Assembly (NCBI GenBank): GCA_009760855.2
Contig: WPIO01000011.1
Location: 6,331,501-6,388,500, forward strand
DNA: 57,000 nucleotides
Source: Cristatella mucedo
Taxonomy: Eukaryota > Bryozoa > Phylactolaemata > Cristatellidae
Reading direction: 5' to 3'
The position numbers and the translations under genes are program-made. Positions 32,728 to 43,859 of this stretch are shown piece after piece (the first letter of the stretch is position 1; every line of letters starts with the position of its first letter). The notes below the pieces were generated by a model. That model was not told where the DNA came from and did no database searches. It saw only the letters and a list, made by a program, of their open reading frames with translations.

Positions 32728-34750
32728 ATAATGATAATAATAATCAATAGTATAATGCACTAGATAAATCGTCTTCAGGGGACGCAATCTATATGTAGAC
32801 TTTTTTACATTTGCTGCAAAGGAAACACGATCGAGCAGAGAATGTAAATCATACTTGATAAAAAAAACATGAATAACATGGTTAGGGGTAAAATGCACAG
32901 GGTCAGCATGCAAGTGTGATTGGTGGCATCACCCAATAGTATCAGCACGCCTAAACACATAAAGTAGAATCAGATGGACAAACTAAATTCTGCCATCATT
33001 ATTAGCTGTGTTCTTAATTTCTTTTTAAATGTAGTAAAGTCAGGGGATCTCCTGATAGACGTTTGGGGGCGATTTCAAGGCATTGGGAGCATAAGAACTA
33101 CAGGCAGGGTCTCCAAAGGATTCCAGGTTCGTGCGATGACTACGTACACAGCTAGATTTGGAGAATCTGGTGATGCGGTGCTGAGACTGGTGGGGGTGTG
33201 GATCTGATAGGTAAGCTGGAGCCAAAGAATAACGTGATCAAAAAGTGAGCGACAAAATCTAGAAGTCGATCCGTTGCTTGGCTAGTAGCCAGTGCAGATC
33301 GGCGAGAAGTGCTTTGATGTGGCAACTGTGATGCTCACGACAGACAAGCCTAGCTGCAGAGTTTTGCACCGGCTGTAAGCGCCTGATTGCACATGCTGGT
33401 AGGCCAGCAAGCAGTGAGTTACAGAAGTGAAGACGGAATGTCACAAATGCATGGCCAGTTTAGATGCTGTATCACTGTCTAAACAAGCCCGAATTTGAGC
33501 AATTTTAGGTAGCTGAAATCAGGCAGACTTGATTGTGGAACTGATCTGGTCGTGTAACGAAAGGTCACTTTCGACCATGGCATATAGATTAGATTTCGTG
33601 CAGATTCTACAGGGGATATGCTGGCAAAGTCAATTGTGAGCGTTAGCCTTTCCAATTTCTAAATCACACTGGGTTTGCCAGTAATTAGTACATTGGTTTT
33701 ATCATCGTTCAATTAAAAAGATCTGGGGCTATGCATGTGCGGAAGTCATCAATACCTACAGCAAGGGAGTTGAGAGCCTTTGCCGTGCTCGGTGGCTGGG
33801 AGAGATCTAAGCAAAGGTACACCTGAGTCTAGTACGCTTAGAAGTGAAAGCCTATATTGTGTTTGGCAATCACATGGCCTGGAAGGAGAGTGCAGACAGT
33901 AAAAATTACCGGACCGAGCAAGGAGCCGTAAGGTACCCCATATTTCAGAGCCCCTTCGGATGATCTTTGTCTACATACATCACTACTCCAAAGTCTCTCA
34001 CTGAGATAATATCTCAACTATGGCAGTTCGGTGCCAGTGATGCCCAGGCAGGACGAGGGTGGCTCAAAAAGAACTTTGTGATCGATAGTATCAAAAGCTG
34101 CCGAATAATCAAGCAAAAAAGCAGGGATACCTAACCTACACGTGCATTGCAAAGTGGGACGTTGTACGCCCGAAGGAATGCTGACTCTGTGGAGTGATTA
34201 GCTCTAAAGCCAAACTGGAATTCACTAGCAAAGTTTAGCTTCAATGCATGAGTTCAGCTGGTATGCCAAGACTCACTCCAGTGTCTTTTGTAGATATCGT
34301 AGAATTGTGACTGGGTGGTAATTTTTCAAGTTATCTTGGTCTAGCGTCACTTTCTTGAGCAGGTGGCCTGACTACAGCTTCTTTGAAAGGTTCATTGGCA
34401 TTACCTGATGCTAATGACGTTTTACTGATGTTAGTTTTGCATGGTGGCAGCAAATCAATGCAACCTATGAGCAGGGCAGTGGGAATAGGGTTCAAATGAC
34501 TTGCTGTCTTCTTTGATTGGGATATGAACTTCATGACAAGGCCGCTTGTTACTTGATTGAATGTAGTCATTGTGGTGCTGTAAAAAATGGAGGGACAACA
34601 TCCGAGAGGGGGTGCTGCCATCGAAGGGATGGACTCCCTGGTATTGTCTATCTTCTGAACAAAGAAGCTGGAAAAGCGATGTACTTGATTTTCACAGGCA
34701 TCATCATGCAAGTATTTGAGAAAGTTAAAAACACAGTATTGGCAGTAATG
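32728..34750 (-). pseudogene. Longest LINE family 1 copy (minus), dead
   Basis: About 2 kb from the pre-RT region to the tail. From 34,750 downwards: HRFSSFFVQKIDNTRESIPS, KFISQSKKTASHLNPIPTAL, finger and palm remnants with stops, a KLNDDKT-like area near 33,700, NSAARLVCREHHSCHI and LHWLLAKQRIDF (33,444-33,259), MAPAYLSDPHPHQSQHRI and FGDPACSSYAPNA (33,225-33,040). The 3' UTR and ATT tail at 32,728-32,750 complete it. No open frame spans the reverse transcriptase. The endonuclease domain expected for this clade is absent, so it is 5'-truncated. Confidence 0.82.
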
Positions 34751-35891
34751 GCATCATGACTTCCCGGGATTCCAAAGAATTTTAAAATAAATTAATTTAA
34801 ATTACTTGCTTTTAGAAACACTATATTTGGAATTCTTCTATTTCCGTTAAACAAGTCATGCTTTTGGCAAAGATTTGGTTAGTCAGTTCGAAATCACGAC
34901 TTTATCGTCAATGTTTATGGATTTATCGCGATTTTTCCAGATATTTTGCATTTATTTGCATTACAAATCTGCTTTTCATTATTTTCTTATCGACTAGTTG
35001 ATATCCATATCGTCTAGTCGGTATCTATGGCTACTTTACTAATCACCGATCCGATTGAAGATTTGCAAGTTGTTTTGATTCGATCACTTCCTAAACTGGT
35101 GATTAATGACACGACATGCGTTACTTGTTTTACGTTTCTAAATTTTAGGCTAGGATGTAGTCATGCTAAGCTAGCCTACGAGAAAATCCAATGCGCCTTC
35201 CTTTTTTCATTTCCTAAACCTAATTAGACAGTTCCCTTGAGAGGCCGCTCTACTGCCAGTCTAGTAAATGCACATGCAAATATGTTTACCACCACCCGCA
35301 AGAACTTCTCAAGTTCCTCTAAATTGTATCAGTGAATATAACCCTGAATAGCATTGTTACGTGTAATTTCTTTTCAGCTCCTCGCGTTGAGCAGTTGAGT
35401 GGTGCAGCGTCTTTAAAGCATACTGCCGTCGTCACTCTGACAATACCACAACCATGGCTGAGAGCACATCATCACAAGGTAACTCAGTTGCTGCTCTCTT
35501 GAATTGACTCATAAGATATTGTCAGATATTTGAGTTGCATACCCAGCCGTTGAAGTAGCTGATATAAAGTTCAATCTTTATATCGTGAAGCTAAGCTTAC
35601 AATTGGCGAATAGGTCTGGTTTAACATCTTAAAGCTTCGTTAAAATAATGTTCGCATAGCTGTGTATTTTTTATAAGGACTTTGCATTAGCTAACTCTCT
35701 TTCATTGTTATTTGAATAATTTAGGCGAACATTATACATTGGCTGCCAGATGTATCTCTTCTGAAACTCTCCTAACTGCGACCATAGGTCTTGTCGATGC
35801 TTGAATCGGCAGGTGCCTGTGAATTGCTGATTGCAGCTCCGTTTTTCAAAAGATCAGCCTGACCTATTACTAAGGCAAACTTTTAAAGATT
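34145..35891 (+). repeat. Duplicated exon-1 locus, copy B (partner 20,003-21,785)
   Basis: Contains the LINE 5' portion, upstream region and exon 1. It ends at CTTTTAAAGAT (about 35,891). There copy A and relic C continue with sequence that copy B lacks, so B probably lost part of its intron. A conserved ATG frame (35,027 onwards, MATLLITDPIEDLQVVLIRS) lies 430 bp upstream of exon 1 in both A and B. Confidence 0.8.
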
Positions 35892-37332
35892 AACTCAATT
35901 ATTATACATTAACATTAAATTACAATACTTATGCGTGATTGTCAAAAGGCCTATCATGGAGCTAATCATGGATTATGATTACCCTTAAAAAAGAATGAAA
36001 GTGTTTTAACAGTATCAGATTAAACGTGCTAGCATTTAAATGTTAATAACAAACAAGACACGGTCATTCAAGAGATATTGATTGGCATGATAAACATATT
36101 GCCAGCTATGAAAGTGTCTCGTGGTTACAACTAGTTATGCAAGTAGTAAAGTAAAGAAATACAGTCTGTCGTTTGTGAAAATGAACAAAATTTTGATTTT
36201 CAGAATATATTTTATTGGAGAAAATTTTCAAACTAGCTGCGTTTGGATCCTTGTTTGAATTAAACCAAATACACGATTCGGAGAGTTTCTTGAAAACAGT
36301 TAACCTTATTTTAGTGGTTAACAACTGCACGGTTGACTAAATCTGTTTCTGAAACTTTGAAATTCGAGAGATATTCAATGAAAATGTTATCGTCCAGCTC
36401 TTTTAACTTTTGTAGCTAACACGAATCAAGAAGAACCTGCAGTGGCTGCTTACCGCCTTGAAACGCGGCTTCAATGTGAGCCATTTGTTGTGACCGACGT
36501 GACAAGCTTCAGATCGCCAGTAAAGTGCACCGACATTGCTGTGACCGCTGAAGGTCGAATACTTGTCGCTTCATTACGAAACGGGCTTCGAGTATTTAAC
36601 TACCGAGGCGAGGAGCTAGGTGGCTGGAGAACAACGGGAAATATGTCTGGGGACGAAGTGTTAACAGTTGATGCCTACGGGAATGATGCTATTATAGGAT
36701 TGAAGGTGACACACTCCATAATCCGCTTACAGCGAGGTCTTCTGGCTATGGATCGATGGGAAGCTATAGGAGAGGTGAGAAATTTTGAGTCGCCAATAAT
36801 TCGCCAATCTGTATGCACAGACACCGACCTGCTCGCCGTACTCGTCGGTATGCCTTATCCAGAGATTGCTTTTTCGTCAATCTCTCGGCAAAATCAGTTG
36901 CCCGGTATTCCTCTCGCTTACGATGCCTATAATTTAGCAGTCACCGAAAAGCTTGTCTTTGTTGCGGGAACGACAGTCAAAGACTCGGTTGAAACGTCTT
37001 TCATTGAGGCAATTAGTCTCGAAGGCAGATTTTCGTCGTGGCGACTAGTGACCAACTTTCACATTTTTGACATCTGCCCTTCGATGTCTGGAAAGTACAT
37101 TTACTTGTCGAAGTACGGCGCCATCAAGTGTGTCAATGAAAGTGGCTCCTTGATTGATGATGTTGCGGATCTTCGGCGACAAAGTACATCACAGCTGAAG
37201 AACCCCATGTGGATGGCAGTCGAAGAATGGCACAATACTGCACTTGTTCTCATCGGCGACGATAGCCAAACAGTGTGCGTCTTTCGAGCTGGTGGGAAAG
37301 ATGATCTTAATGCTGTTCGACTTGGAAAATGA
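35454..37332 (+). CDS. Two-exon gene for a 313-residue beta-propeller-like protein (copy B, intact)
   Basis: Proposed exons are 35,454-35,478 and 36,416-37,332. Exon 1 gives MAESTSSQ and one base, then donor GTAACT. The 937-base intron ends in CTTTTAACTTTTGTAG. Exon 2 supplies two bases (codon GCT, Ala), then NTNQEEPAVAAYRLETRLQ and onward to TGA. The phases fit and exon 2 has no early ATG of its own. The protein shows recurring blade-like patterns: TDIAVTAEGRILVASLRNGL with LRVFNYRGEELGGW; LAVTEKLVFVAGT; FDICPSMSGKYIYLSKYGAI; WHNTALVLIGDDSQTVCVF. These suggest a beta-propeller of NHL/WD-like type, with no visible catalytic motif, signal peptide or membrane segment, so it is probably intracellular. 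The exact family is not recognised. AATAAA follows at 37,486. An unseen intermediate exon cannot be excluded. Confidence 0.65.
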
Positions 37333-37668
37333 AGTGAATGCACACGCTAGTTTCGCTTTATCTGTCACGAGATCGGCATAGGCTGACTAAAATACCGATG
37401 AGGGCATCTAAAAGGTCAACCAATCGCGTGAAAGGAATATATTCACAAGATATGTTAAAGAATCACGATCAATATATTGAACTAAAATAAAGATTGGTCT
37501 GCCGATAATTATTTGTTTTGTGAATCATTCAAATTTTCTTTGCTGCGGTACAGCAATTCTTCTTACAAGTTCAGTCATGATAAGTCACTGAAGAGCTTTC
37601 CTTTTGCTGACATAAACTTGTTGAAAACGCTTTGTGTAATTTTATTGATGCTTAATTCACTGGTCGAC
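35923..37668 (+). repeat. Inverted duplication arm 2 around exon 2 (partner 26,860-28,622)
   Basis: Reverse-complement partner of 26,860-28,622. Near-identity runs from about 36,378 to 37,502, starting 38 bases before the acceptor and ending about 10 bases after AATAAA. Six of the seven differences cluster between 36,571 and 36,702, and the seventh is close to the stop codon. Confidence 0.9.
37486..37491 (+). terminator. Polyadenylation signal AATAAA, copy B
   Basis: AATAAA lies 154 bases after the stop codon of the propeller-like gene. The next bases (GATTGGTCTGCC) are shared with copy A before the two diverge. Confidence 0.65.
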
Positions 37669-38420
37669 TGCTAGATAAAGATACCACGTCCAAGTTGGTC
37701 CGTGCATTCATGACAACCTGTCTCGACTTCTGCAACTCACTTACTGCTTACTGGCCTCCCAGCATGTGCGATCAGGCGATTGCAGCTGGTGCAAAACTTT
37801 GCAGCTAGGCTTGTCTTTCGTGAGCGTTGCAGCTGCCACATTACTCTACTTCTCGCCGACCTGCACTGGCTACCAGTCAAGCAACGGATCGACTTCAAGG
37901 TTTTTTCGCTAACTTGTAGGTCCCTTCAGTCTATGGCTCCAGCCTTTCTCTCCGACATACTCCCCCATCAGGCCAAGCATCGTACCACCCGCTTTTCGGA
38001 ATCCAACATTCTAGAAATACCTCGTACAAACCTCAAATCCTTTGGAGACCGTGCGTTTAGTTTGCATGCTCCCAAAGCCTGAAACTCCCTCCCGACCTGC
38101 GTCAGAACATCCCCTGAGCTGACCATATTTAAAAAGGAACTTAAAAACACACCTATTTAGAACAGCATTTAGTGGGTCCCTGTGATTCGTCCTTCACGTG
38201 TTTATGCGTGCTGACACTGTGCATGCTGCCACTAACCACATTTGCAGGCTGACCCTGTGCATGTCACGCCTAACCACGTTATTCATTTTGTTTGTTTTTC
38301 AAGCATGATTTTACTTACCATGCAATTGCATTTCCCTTTGCAGCAAATGTAAAGCGCCTTGAAAGAGATTAAGTTCTCTGAGGGCACTTTATCAAGTACA
38401 TTATTATTAATATTATTAGC
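37669..38420 (+). pseudogene. LINE family 1 3' end (plus)
   Basis: Begins LDKDTTSKLVRAFMTT directly at the end of the exon-2 block, then LQLVQNFAARLVFRERCSCH, LHWLPVKQRIDFKVF, SLQSMAPAFLSDILPHQAKH and FGDRAFSLHAPKA before a stop. The LKTHLFRTAF remnant, 3' UTR, hairpin and ATT tail follow. The last 290 bases match 1,441-1,729. Confidence 0.82.
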
Positions 38421-38424
38421 TGTC

Positions 38425-38626
38425 CTTATACTCTCCACTTCGCCTATTCTCACTGTTCTCTGTTGAGTGTTTTTATCCTGTTCAAAGTTGTTTTTGCAGT
38501 ATATTTTTTATGAGTTTTGAAAATAAAATAATATAATTACTCATATTTACGCATGAAACTTAGGAGCCGCAGCTTGACATCGAAAGAGCCGCATGCGGCT
38601 CCCAAGCCGTAGATTGCCGACCCCTG
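38425..38626 (-). mobile_element. hAT-type transposon end, duplicate copy
   Basis: Same terminus as 1,735-1,946, with the palindrome GAGCCGCATGCGGCTC at 38,586-38,601 and the inward-reading CAGGGGTCGGCAA end at 38,626. A small deletion removes part of the sequence between them. Confidence 0.55.
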
Positions 38627-39150
38627 CACTCTGTGGTCGCGTGTGGTGATACCAACACAAAACAACTGCTATATGTCCTTGGCAAGTATCCGAATCCTCC
38701 GACACCGACGTTAATAACGTGGTGCGCGTCATCTACATCCGATCCGAACCTGGCCCCAAGCACACCTCTAGTAACTTTGCTGTGCTCAGCCAAAGCACGA
38801 CCAATACCGGCGACGCCTGAATCTTGAAGCACGGCTAGTTGCTTTTTGGAGCTGCGCCCACGCTCGAAGGCACGCCTGAAGTAGTGGATATACGGCAGCG
38901 ACGAATAGGTCTTACATCATAACGTCTGCGTCACGATGTAGACAAGGCTGTTTGACGGTAATGGTAATTAAAGGCACTCAACAGTGGCCACTGCGTATAC
39001 TAACGGCTCTCCGAGAGCCTTGACCTCAAATCAGCTCCAGAGCCGAATTTTGAATCACGCCTGCCAACTTTTCTCAGGGCCCCGGCTTTTTTATGCAGCC
39101 TCAGACATTAAGTATTGCATATGCGGAATAATTATTACCATCCATTATTC
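38627..39150. repeat. Repeat family W, copy 3
   Basis: Follows the hAT end directly, without the 878-bp addition present in the first unit. Minus-strand frame 38,832-38,560 (LQDSGVAGIGRALAEHSKVT) parallels that at 3,030-2,827 with several amino acid changes. Confidence 0.55.
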
Positions 39151-39194
39151 AGGTGTCTTAGCTGGCACAGCCGCTTCATGGTCTCCTATTTAAC

Positions 39195-40805
39195 AGTAAT
39201 AATATTAATACATTTGTTATATATAACGCCATCTGAAAACTATCTTTCTATGCACTATACATTTGCTACATAGGTATCATGATCATGTGGTTAGCACTAG
39301 CATGCACAGTGACAACAAGCATAGCTTTGTGCACCCGGTCTGGGTTCGGTTGGCTGAGACGGGACAGCTTTGGTACGATAGGGGTCACCGGCTGGCTCGG
39401 GGTCTGACCTATGGTCATGGCTGGATATGCGTTGACGAGAGGTCACCGGAGCTCTTGGGGAACGGAAGTTGGCAGACTCACTCATGGTGTTGGAGGCTCC
39501 CGGTCTCGCCAAGTTATGCACCTGGATAGCTGCAGGCATGCTGCGACGATGCGGCCACGGATGTAAGGCTACGACTACCCTAAGCCCGATTGGAACCAGC
39601 TAGAACGCTTGTTCTTACGGCTTGTGTATTACGCGTTCCCCCTGTAGCTTGTTCGTAACCCTCGTGAGCTGGCGTCTTTCGGCAGAAGCTCTCAACTGTG
39701 GTAGACGTCGACTCTGGGTATCCAAGCAGTTACTCAGCTAGCCGGATCTTTCACGGCGTACGCTCGCACTGCCGGAACGGGATCGGTACAATGGCAGGAC
39801 TTCGGAAGCCGACTGAATAACTGACACTTGTGTTCGTGCTTGCTGCGTCATCTCGTGCCCCTATCGTTTACTTAGTGTAGTATCCGCCCCTTTAAAGTTT
39901 TCCTGTTGTTATTGGCGCATACGATATTATAAAGAGGCTTAACCTGACGACGCTCGTCTTACCCTAGCAGGCGAAGCCTGGGCTTTGTGGGGCTTGGCGG
40001 GCAATAGCCCCTGATCCCTGGATTTCTGCAGCAGTTAACATGATCACAAGGTTAACGGTAGTATGCACAATGACATATGCAACGAGCATAGAATTCTAAA
40101 GACGAATGCACACCAAGGACGGATCACGTGGACCAGCTGAATGCTTTGATTAAGAGATGCATTTTAAACTTTTTTATACGTGGTCAAGTCAAAGAATGTC
40201 ACAGCACCAGTCGGAAGTTAGTTCCAGGCTTTGGGACCATGCGGAGTAAAAGCTCAGCCAGCAAAACATTTGAGGCTCTTATGAGATCTAGGTTAACCCT
40301 TAGATTCCAAAAAGTTGGTGATAGCCCCGTGCGGAAGTAGATCTTAAAGGAAGACTTTGACCAAAGAATGATAGGATTTGAACATAAGTGACAGAACGTT
40401 GAAGTATGTGTGCTGCTTTTTAGGCATCCATTACATGTCACCTGGAAGTGAGGTTCTGTGGCAACTGTGCCGCTCAAGACAGGCAAGTCTAGCAGCAGAG
40501 GATTTCATCAACTACAACCACGTGATTTCACAGGCCGGCGGAGCATCCAGTAGTGAGTTACAGAAGTCGAGACGGAATTTCAGAAATGCTAAGGCCAATT
40601 TAGATGTGGCGTCCTTGTTGAAGCAAGCCCGAATATTAGAAATGCTATGTAGGTAGAAATAGGCAGACTTAACTGACGCAAAAAAAAGATCATCCGATGA
40701 AAGGTTATATTTGAACAGGACGTTTAGATCCCGCCCAGATTCCACAGAAGGTACGCTTGCAGAACCAATTTTAATTGTAAACATTACTAGTTTCAGAATC
40801 ATACT
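39195..40805 (-). pseudogene. Split minus-strand LINE family 1 copy with GC-richer insert, duplicate
   Basis: LINE tail 39,195-39,315, GC-richer unknown segment 39,316-40,020, LINE 3' UTR and C-terminal relic 40,025-40,805. The ATGATCA...GCATGCACA-type LINE stretch occurs on both sides of the insert (about 39,278-39,330 and 40,040-40,090). In the 40,802-40,512 frame SVKSAYFYLHSISNIRACFN and KLALAFLKFRLDFCNSL are readable. Confidence 0.65.
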
Positions 40806-41486
40806 CTATTTTCCTATAAAAGACGTCCTCGGCTGTAAATGATAAGGACAACATTACCTCAACAACCAGCTATGATAGTCATCGATCGGCCTTGCAAACG
40901 CTTTATGGTCTAAGGCAAATTGCTAGCGAAGCTTTGCGGTTTGTCGTATTCTAAGCAATCCCCGTGTCTGTCTTGATTTCTTCTTCCTCACTTACAGCTG
41001 TATCACTAAGGAGCTGGTATTTAGAGCTTCTATAGAAATGGCTACTTTGCATACATTCATGTAGTCAGCCCTTCTGATTTCTGGTGCTAGGCGATCACCT
41101 TTAGAAGTAGATCTATAATAAAAGCTACCTGAAATTATGTTATATTAGTACATTAACACAGGGAGGAGCGTTTCTGCCTTCACCATAGCACGAGAAATGG
41201 CTTCCGTTTTATCTTACTTAGTACTGACTTTGCCTCAGAAATCTAGTTTTTCCAGTCTTTAGTTCAGTTAGACATTCTATGGGGCATGGTAGACACCAGC
41301 TGGTGTCAGACGTCTCTTAGAGCCAAACTCCCACTAGAAGGCTCATGAAACACGGCAAGTAGTTAAGTTAGTGATTTGGAGCGAGGAGCGGATTAGATTT
41401 ACTTTTTCGACTCACCGATAATTACTTTTTTGACTCAGCAAATAATGCAATGTAATTAATATCCGTTAACAAAGCCATGAAGATTA

Positions 41487-42258
41487 AGTGGGTGTTAGGC
41501 AGTAGAGTTTTGTACAGCACACTTACAGCCTAAACGGCTTTTGGTACACATTCGGTAGCCAACAGACTTCGTCTCACGCAACGAAAGAGAAAGTGGGAAG
41601 CACAGCAGAGTCAGGAAAGCAATTAAGTTAGTTAATGGCATAGATATTAGCTGCTCAGGACCGCTGAAAATGATGTCGTAGTCGGCAGGAGGAGAGTAGT
41701 TGTCGTTGCGTAAGAACTGTAGAAGCGAGTTCCACGATCCATGACCTGAAGTGCTAAAGCTTCTGTCGCCAACGGTCCTTTAGCTGAAGAATGGAACAGC
41801 TAATGTTTTATCTATACAGGACCTGAGGGCACGAAGAGGCTGAAACCGGTGCAAAAGTTCAGCTAGGTACGGTGGAGCCAAATAGTGGCAGGCCTTGTGG
41901 GTCAGCGTAAGCACTTAGCTCTGTAACCGTTGATCAACCGGCAGCCATCCCAGCTCTTTCCGCAAAGGAGACACGTGGTCAAGCATCACGGACTTGAAAA
42001 TTAGCCTTGCAACCACATTCGTAGCCAGCTGCAGTGGTCTAGTTGATTTCTTTGGTAGCCCAGCCAGAAGGGAGTTTCAATAATCAAGCCGAGACTGAAC
42101 CGAGAAGCTAGTTACATTTTTTGCAAGCCACTGTGGAAGACAGCTCCTAATCTTAAATTTTGATCGGACGGGATATCTAGCAGTTGAAGCATTCTTCTGA
42201 ATGAAGGTTTTAAAATTTACGAAGCTGTCAAAAACTACGTATGAATTTTGGGTACAAT
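41487..42258 (-). pseudogene. LINE family 2 reverse transcriptase C-terminal relic (minus)
   Basis: A different CR1/L2-group family. Minus strand: NVTSFSVQSRLDY, NSLLAGLP, LQLATNVVARLIFKSV, RKELGWLP, LTLTHKACHYLAPPYLAEL, HRFQPLRALRS, GSWNSL, read across several frames with stops. The 3' part also occurs at 21,895-22,090. It is terminated on its 5' side by a scrap of LINE family 1. Confidence 0.7.
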
Positions 42259-42264
42259 TCGGCC

Positions 42265-42395
42265 TTGGTTTGATAAGGATACCACGTCTAAGTTGGTCCA
42301 TGCATTCGTGACATTTCGTTTTGACCTCTCCAACTCTCAGCTTGCTGGCCTACCTGAATGTGCGATCAGGCAATTACAGCTGGTTCAAATCTTGC
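42265..42395 (+). mobile_element. LINE family 1 scrap (plus)
   Basis: About 130 bases reading DKDTTSKLVHAFVTF and CAIRQLQLVQ, joined head-to-head to LINE family 2. No 3' end. Confidence 0.7.
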
Positions 42396-43090
42396 TTTGA
42401 ACGCGGATTACTTTTATTTACTAGGTCCAAAGGTCACCGTTTGATTTGCTCTCATTTAATTGTAAATATAATGCTCAGGGTAACGTATCTATTTCTTAGT
42501 TGATGCAATGATGTCGATGGATCTCTTTTTATAGCCTCTCGCGGTAAGCCCTGTCGTGGAGAGAAACCAATATCATGTGTAGCACTTGTCTGCATAAATA
42601 TAATCAACAATGATGCGATTTCATGGGCTGTAAATGCAGGCGTTTTAATTAGCAAACTCTGAGTCTTTGGAAAAAATTTCTGGTGCCTATAAAGAGACTG
42701 GCTTTATGACAGAGCAATATTGGTGTCAAAATATCATCATTATATTATTGTTCGCTATTGATAAATGCTTAAAGATGGTATTAATATTGAAGTGATGTTT
42801 CGTTCTTAGCACCAACTAGTACTGGCAAATAAAATTAGGTTAGTATGCAACCACACTTAAACGATGAATCTAAATAAATCTTCCACGTAGCAAACTTTTC
42901 AGAAGTGAAATAATCAAGAATTAAAAGTGTAACTCCAATCAATAACTTTTTAAGGTGTCTGTGTAGAAAACTTTGAATTCGACTTTATCGTTCAATATCA
43001 TCAGCCTACTTCAGTAATTTGATGGACACGGACGTGCAGCGATTGTTAGCTTCCTCTTGAGCTTTAATTTCAAAATATTTATTTAATTGA
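42396..43090. other. No gene seen
   Basis: AT-rich stretch without recognisable repeats or conserved frames. Confidence 0.4.
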
Positions 43091-43104
43091 CGGAAAACGT
43101 CGGT

Positions 43105-43305
43105 GACGTTTTCCTCTAGATGGCACACTAGGTAAGGCGGTCGATTTAACGACCTCGTTTCCGAGGTCGTTGGTTCGATTCCTGTGGTGGGCAATCCTTT
43201 ATAGCCGCTGCAAGTGGTGGTGATAGCCATAAAGGCTCTTCTGTCGCCATACAAAAGGAGGCTGTTTAATCAGCTAGGATTTATTTATTTTTATTTTATT
43301 TTATA
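43105..43305 (+). mobile_element. Candidate tRNA-derived SINE
   Basis: A box-A-like TGGCACACTAGG (43,121-43,132) and a canonical box B GGTTCGATTCC (43,172-43,182) lie at tRNA-like spacing. Between them is a perfect 10-bp stem (43,148-43,157 with 43,162-43,171) with a TTTC loop. A TTTATT-type simple tail follows at about 43,277-43,305. No acceptor stem pairs across the ends, so it is not a functional tRNA gene; a tRNA-derived SINE or tRNA pseudogene fits best. It is the only copy seen in the window. Confidence 0.45.
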
Positions 43306-43310
43306 GGAAA

Positions 43311-43780
43311 TTGGTTCGTCCCCTAGTTGTAGGTGAGTCTTTGATGAATGGTTCCTTTATCTGTATTCAATCCGCATTAGGTGAATTAATGATGCAGCAT
43401 GAAAGACTGGCTGAATTCGACTTAATGCCTACTTGGTATCATGCAACTGCTAATAATGGGAGGCGGAGGAATGGCCTTCACCCGTCTGTGATGTTCGGTG
43501 GTTGGTGGTAGAGAAAAGCTATGTCGGTAAAACAAATTTTCATTTTACCTTGCCATCACAAATAGGCAAAGGTCACAAACTCAAAACGTATCCAAATTAA
43601 CATAGCTCGAATGATGTAAAAGTGTCAAGTAACCAGCAAAGCAATGAGCTGGGTCCTGAGATCGTGAACCATAAGTTCGTCCGCACAGGAAGTAGATGCA
43701 ATAATTCGATGCTAGTGTGTGCTGAGTGAATTTATGTGATGCGATTAGATGATTATGTGTCTGCTTTATTAGCAACCGAT
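43311..43780. other. No gene established
   Basis: The 66-residue frame at 43,311-43,511 follows an acceptor-like T/A-rich tract but has no partner or recognisable domain. The rest is unassigned. Confidence 0.3.
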
Positions 43781-43859
43781 CCAATCTATCGTGCTCAAGC
43801 TGCTTTTTTTTGTACGTTTCGTAAATTGGTCACTAGATAATTACTGAAAAAATATAAGT

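Larger units (their letters stand above)
38130..41316 (+). repeat. Segmental duplication block E2 (partner 1,443-5,487)
   Basis: Direct copy of the left end of the window, offset about 35.8 kb after allowing for the extra 878 bp in the partner. Contains a hAT end, W repeat, split LINE and spacer in the same order. Match ends after CAGACGTCTC. Confidence 0.85.

Noticed and set aside
35378-35478. Alternative reading of exon 1 in the VEQL...IPQPW register
   Set aside because: It ends in a phase that does not join the propeller frame of exon 2, whereas the ATG register does.
43105-43200. Functional tRNA gene
   Set aside because: Boxes A and B are present, but no acceptor stem pairs and the anticodon arm does not form a normal 5-bp stem with a 7-base loop.
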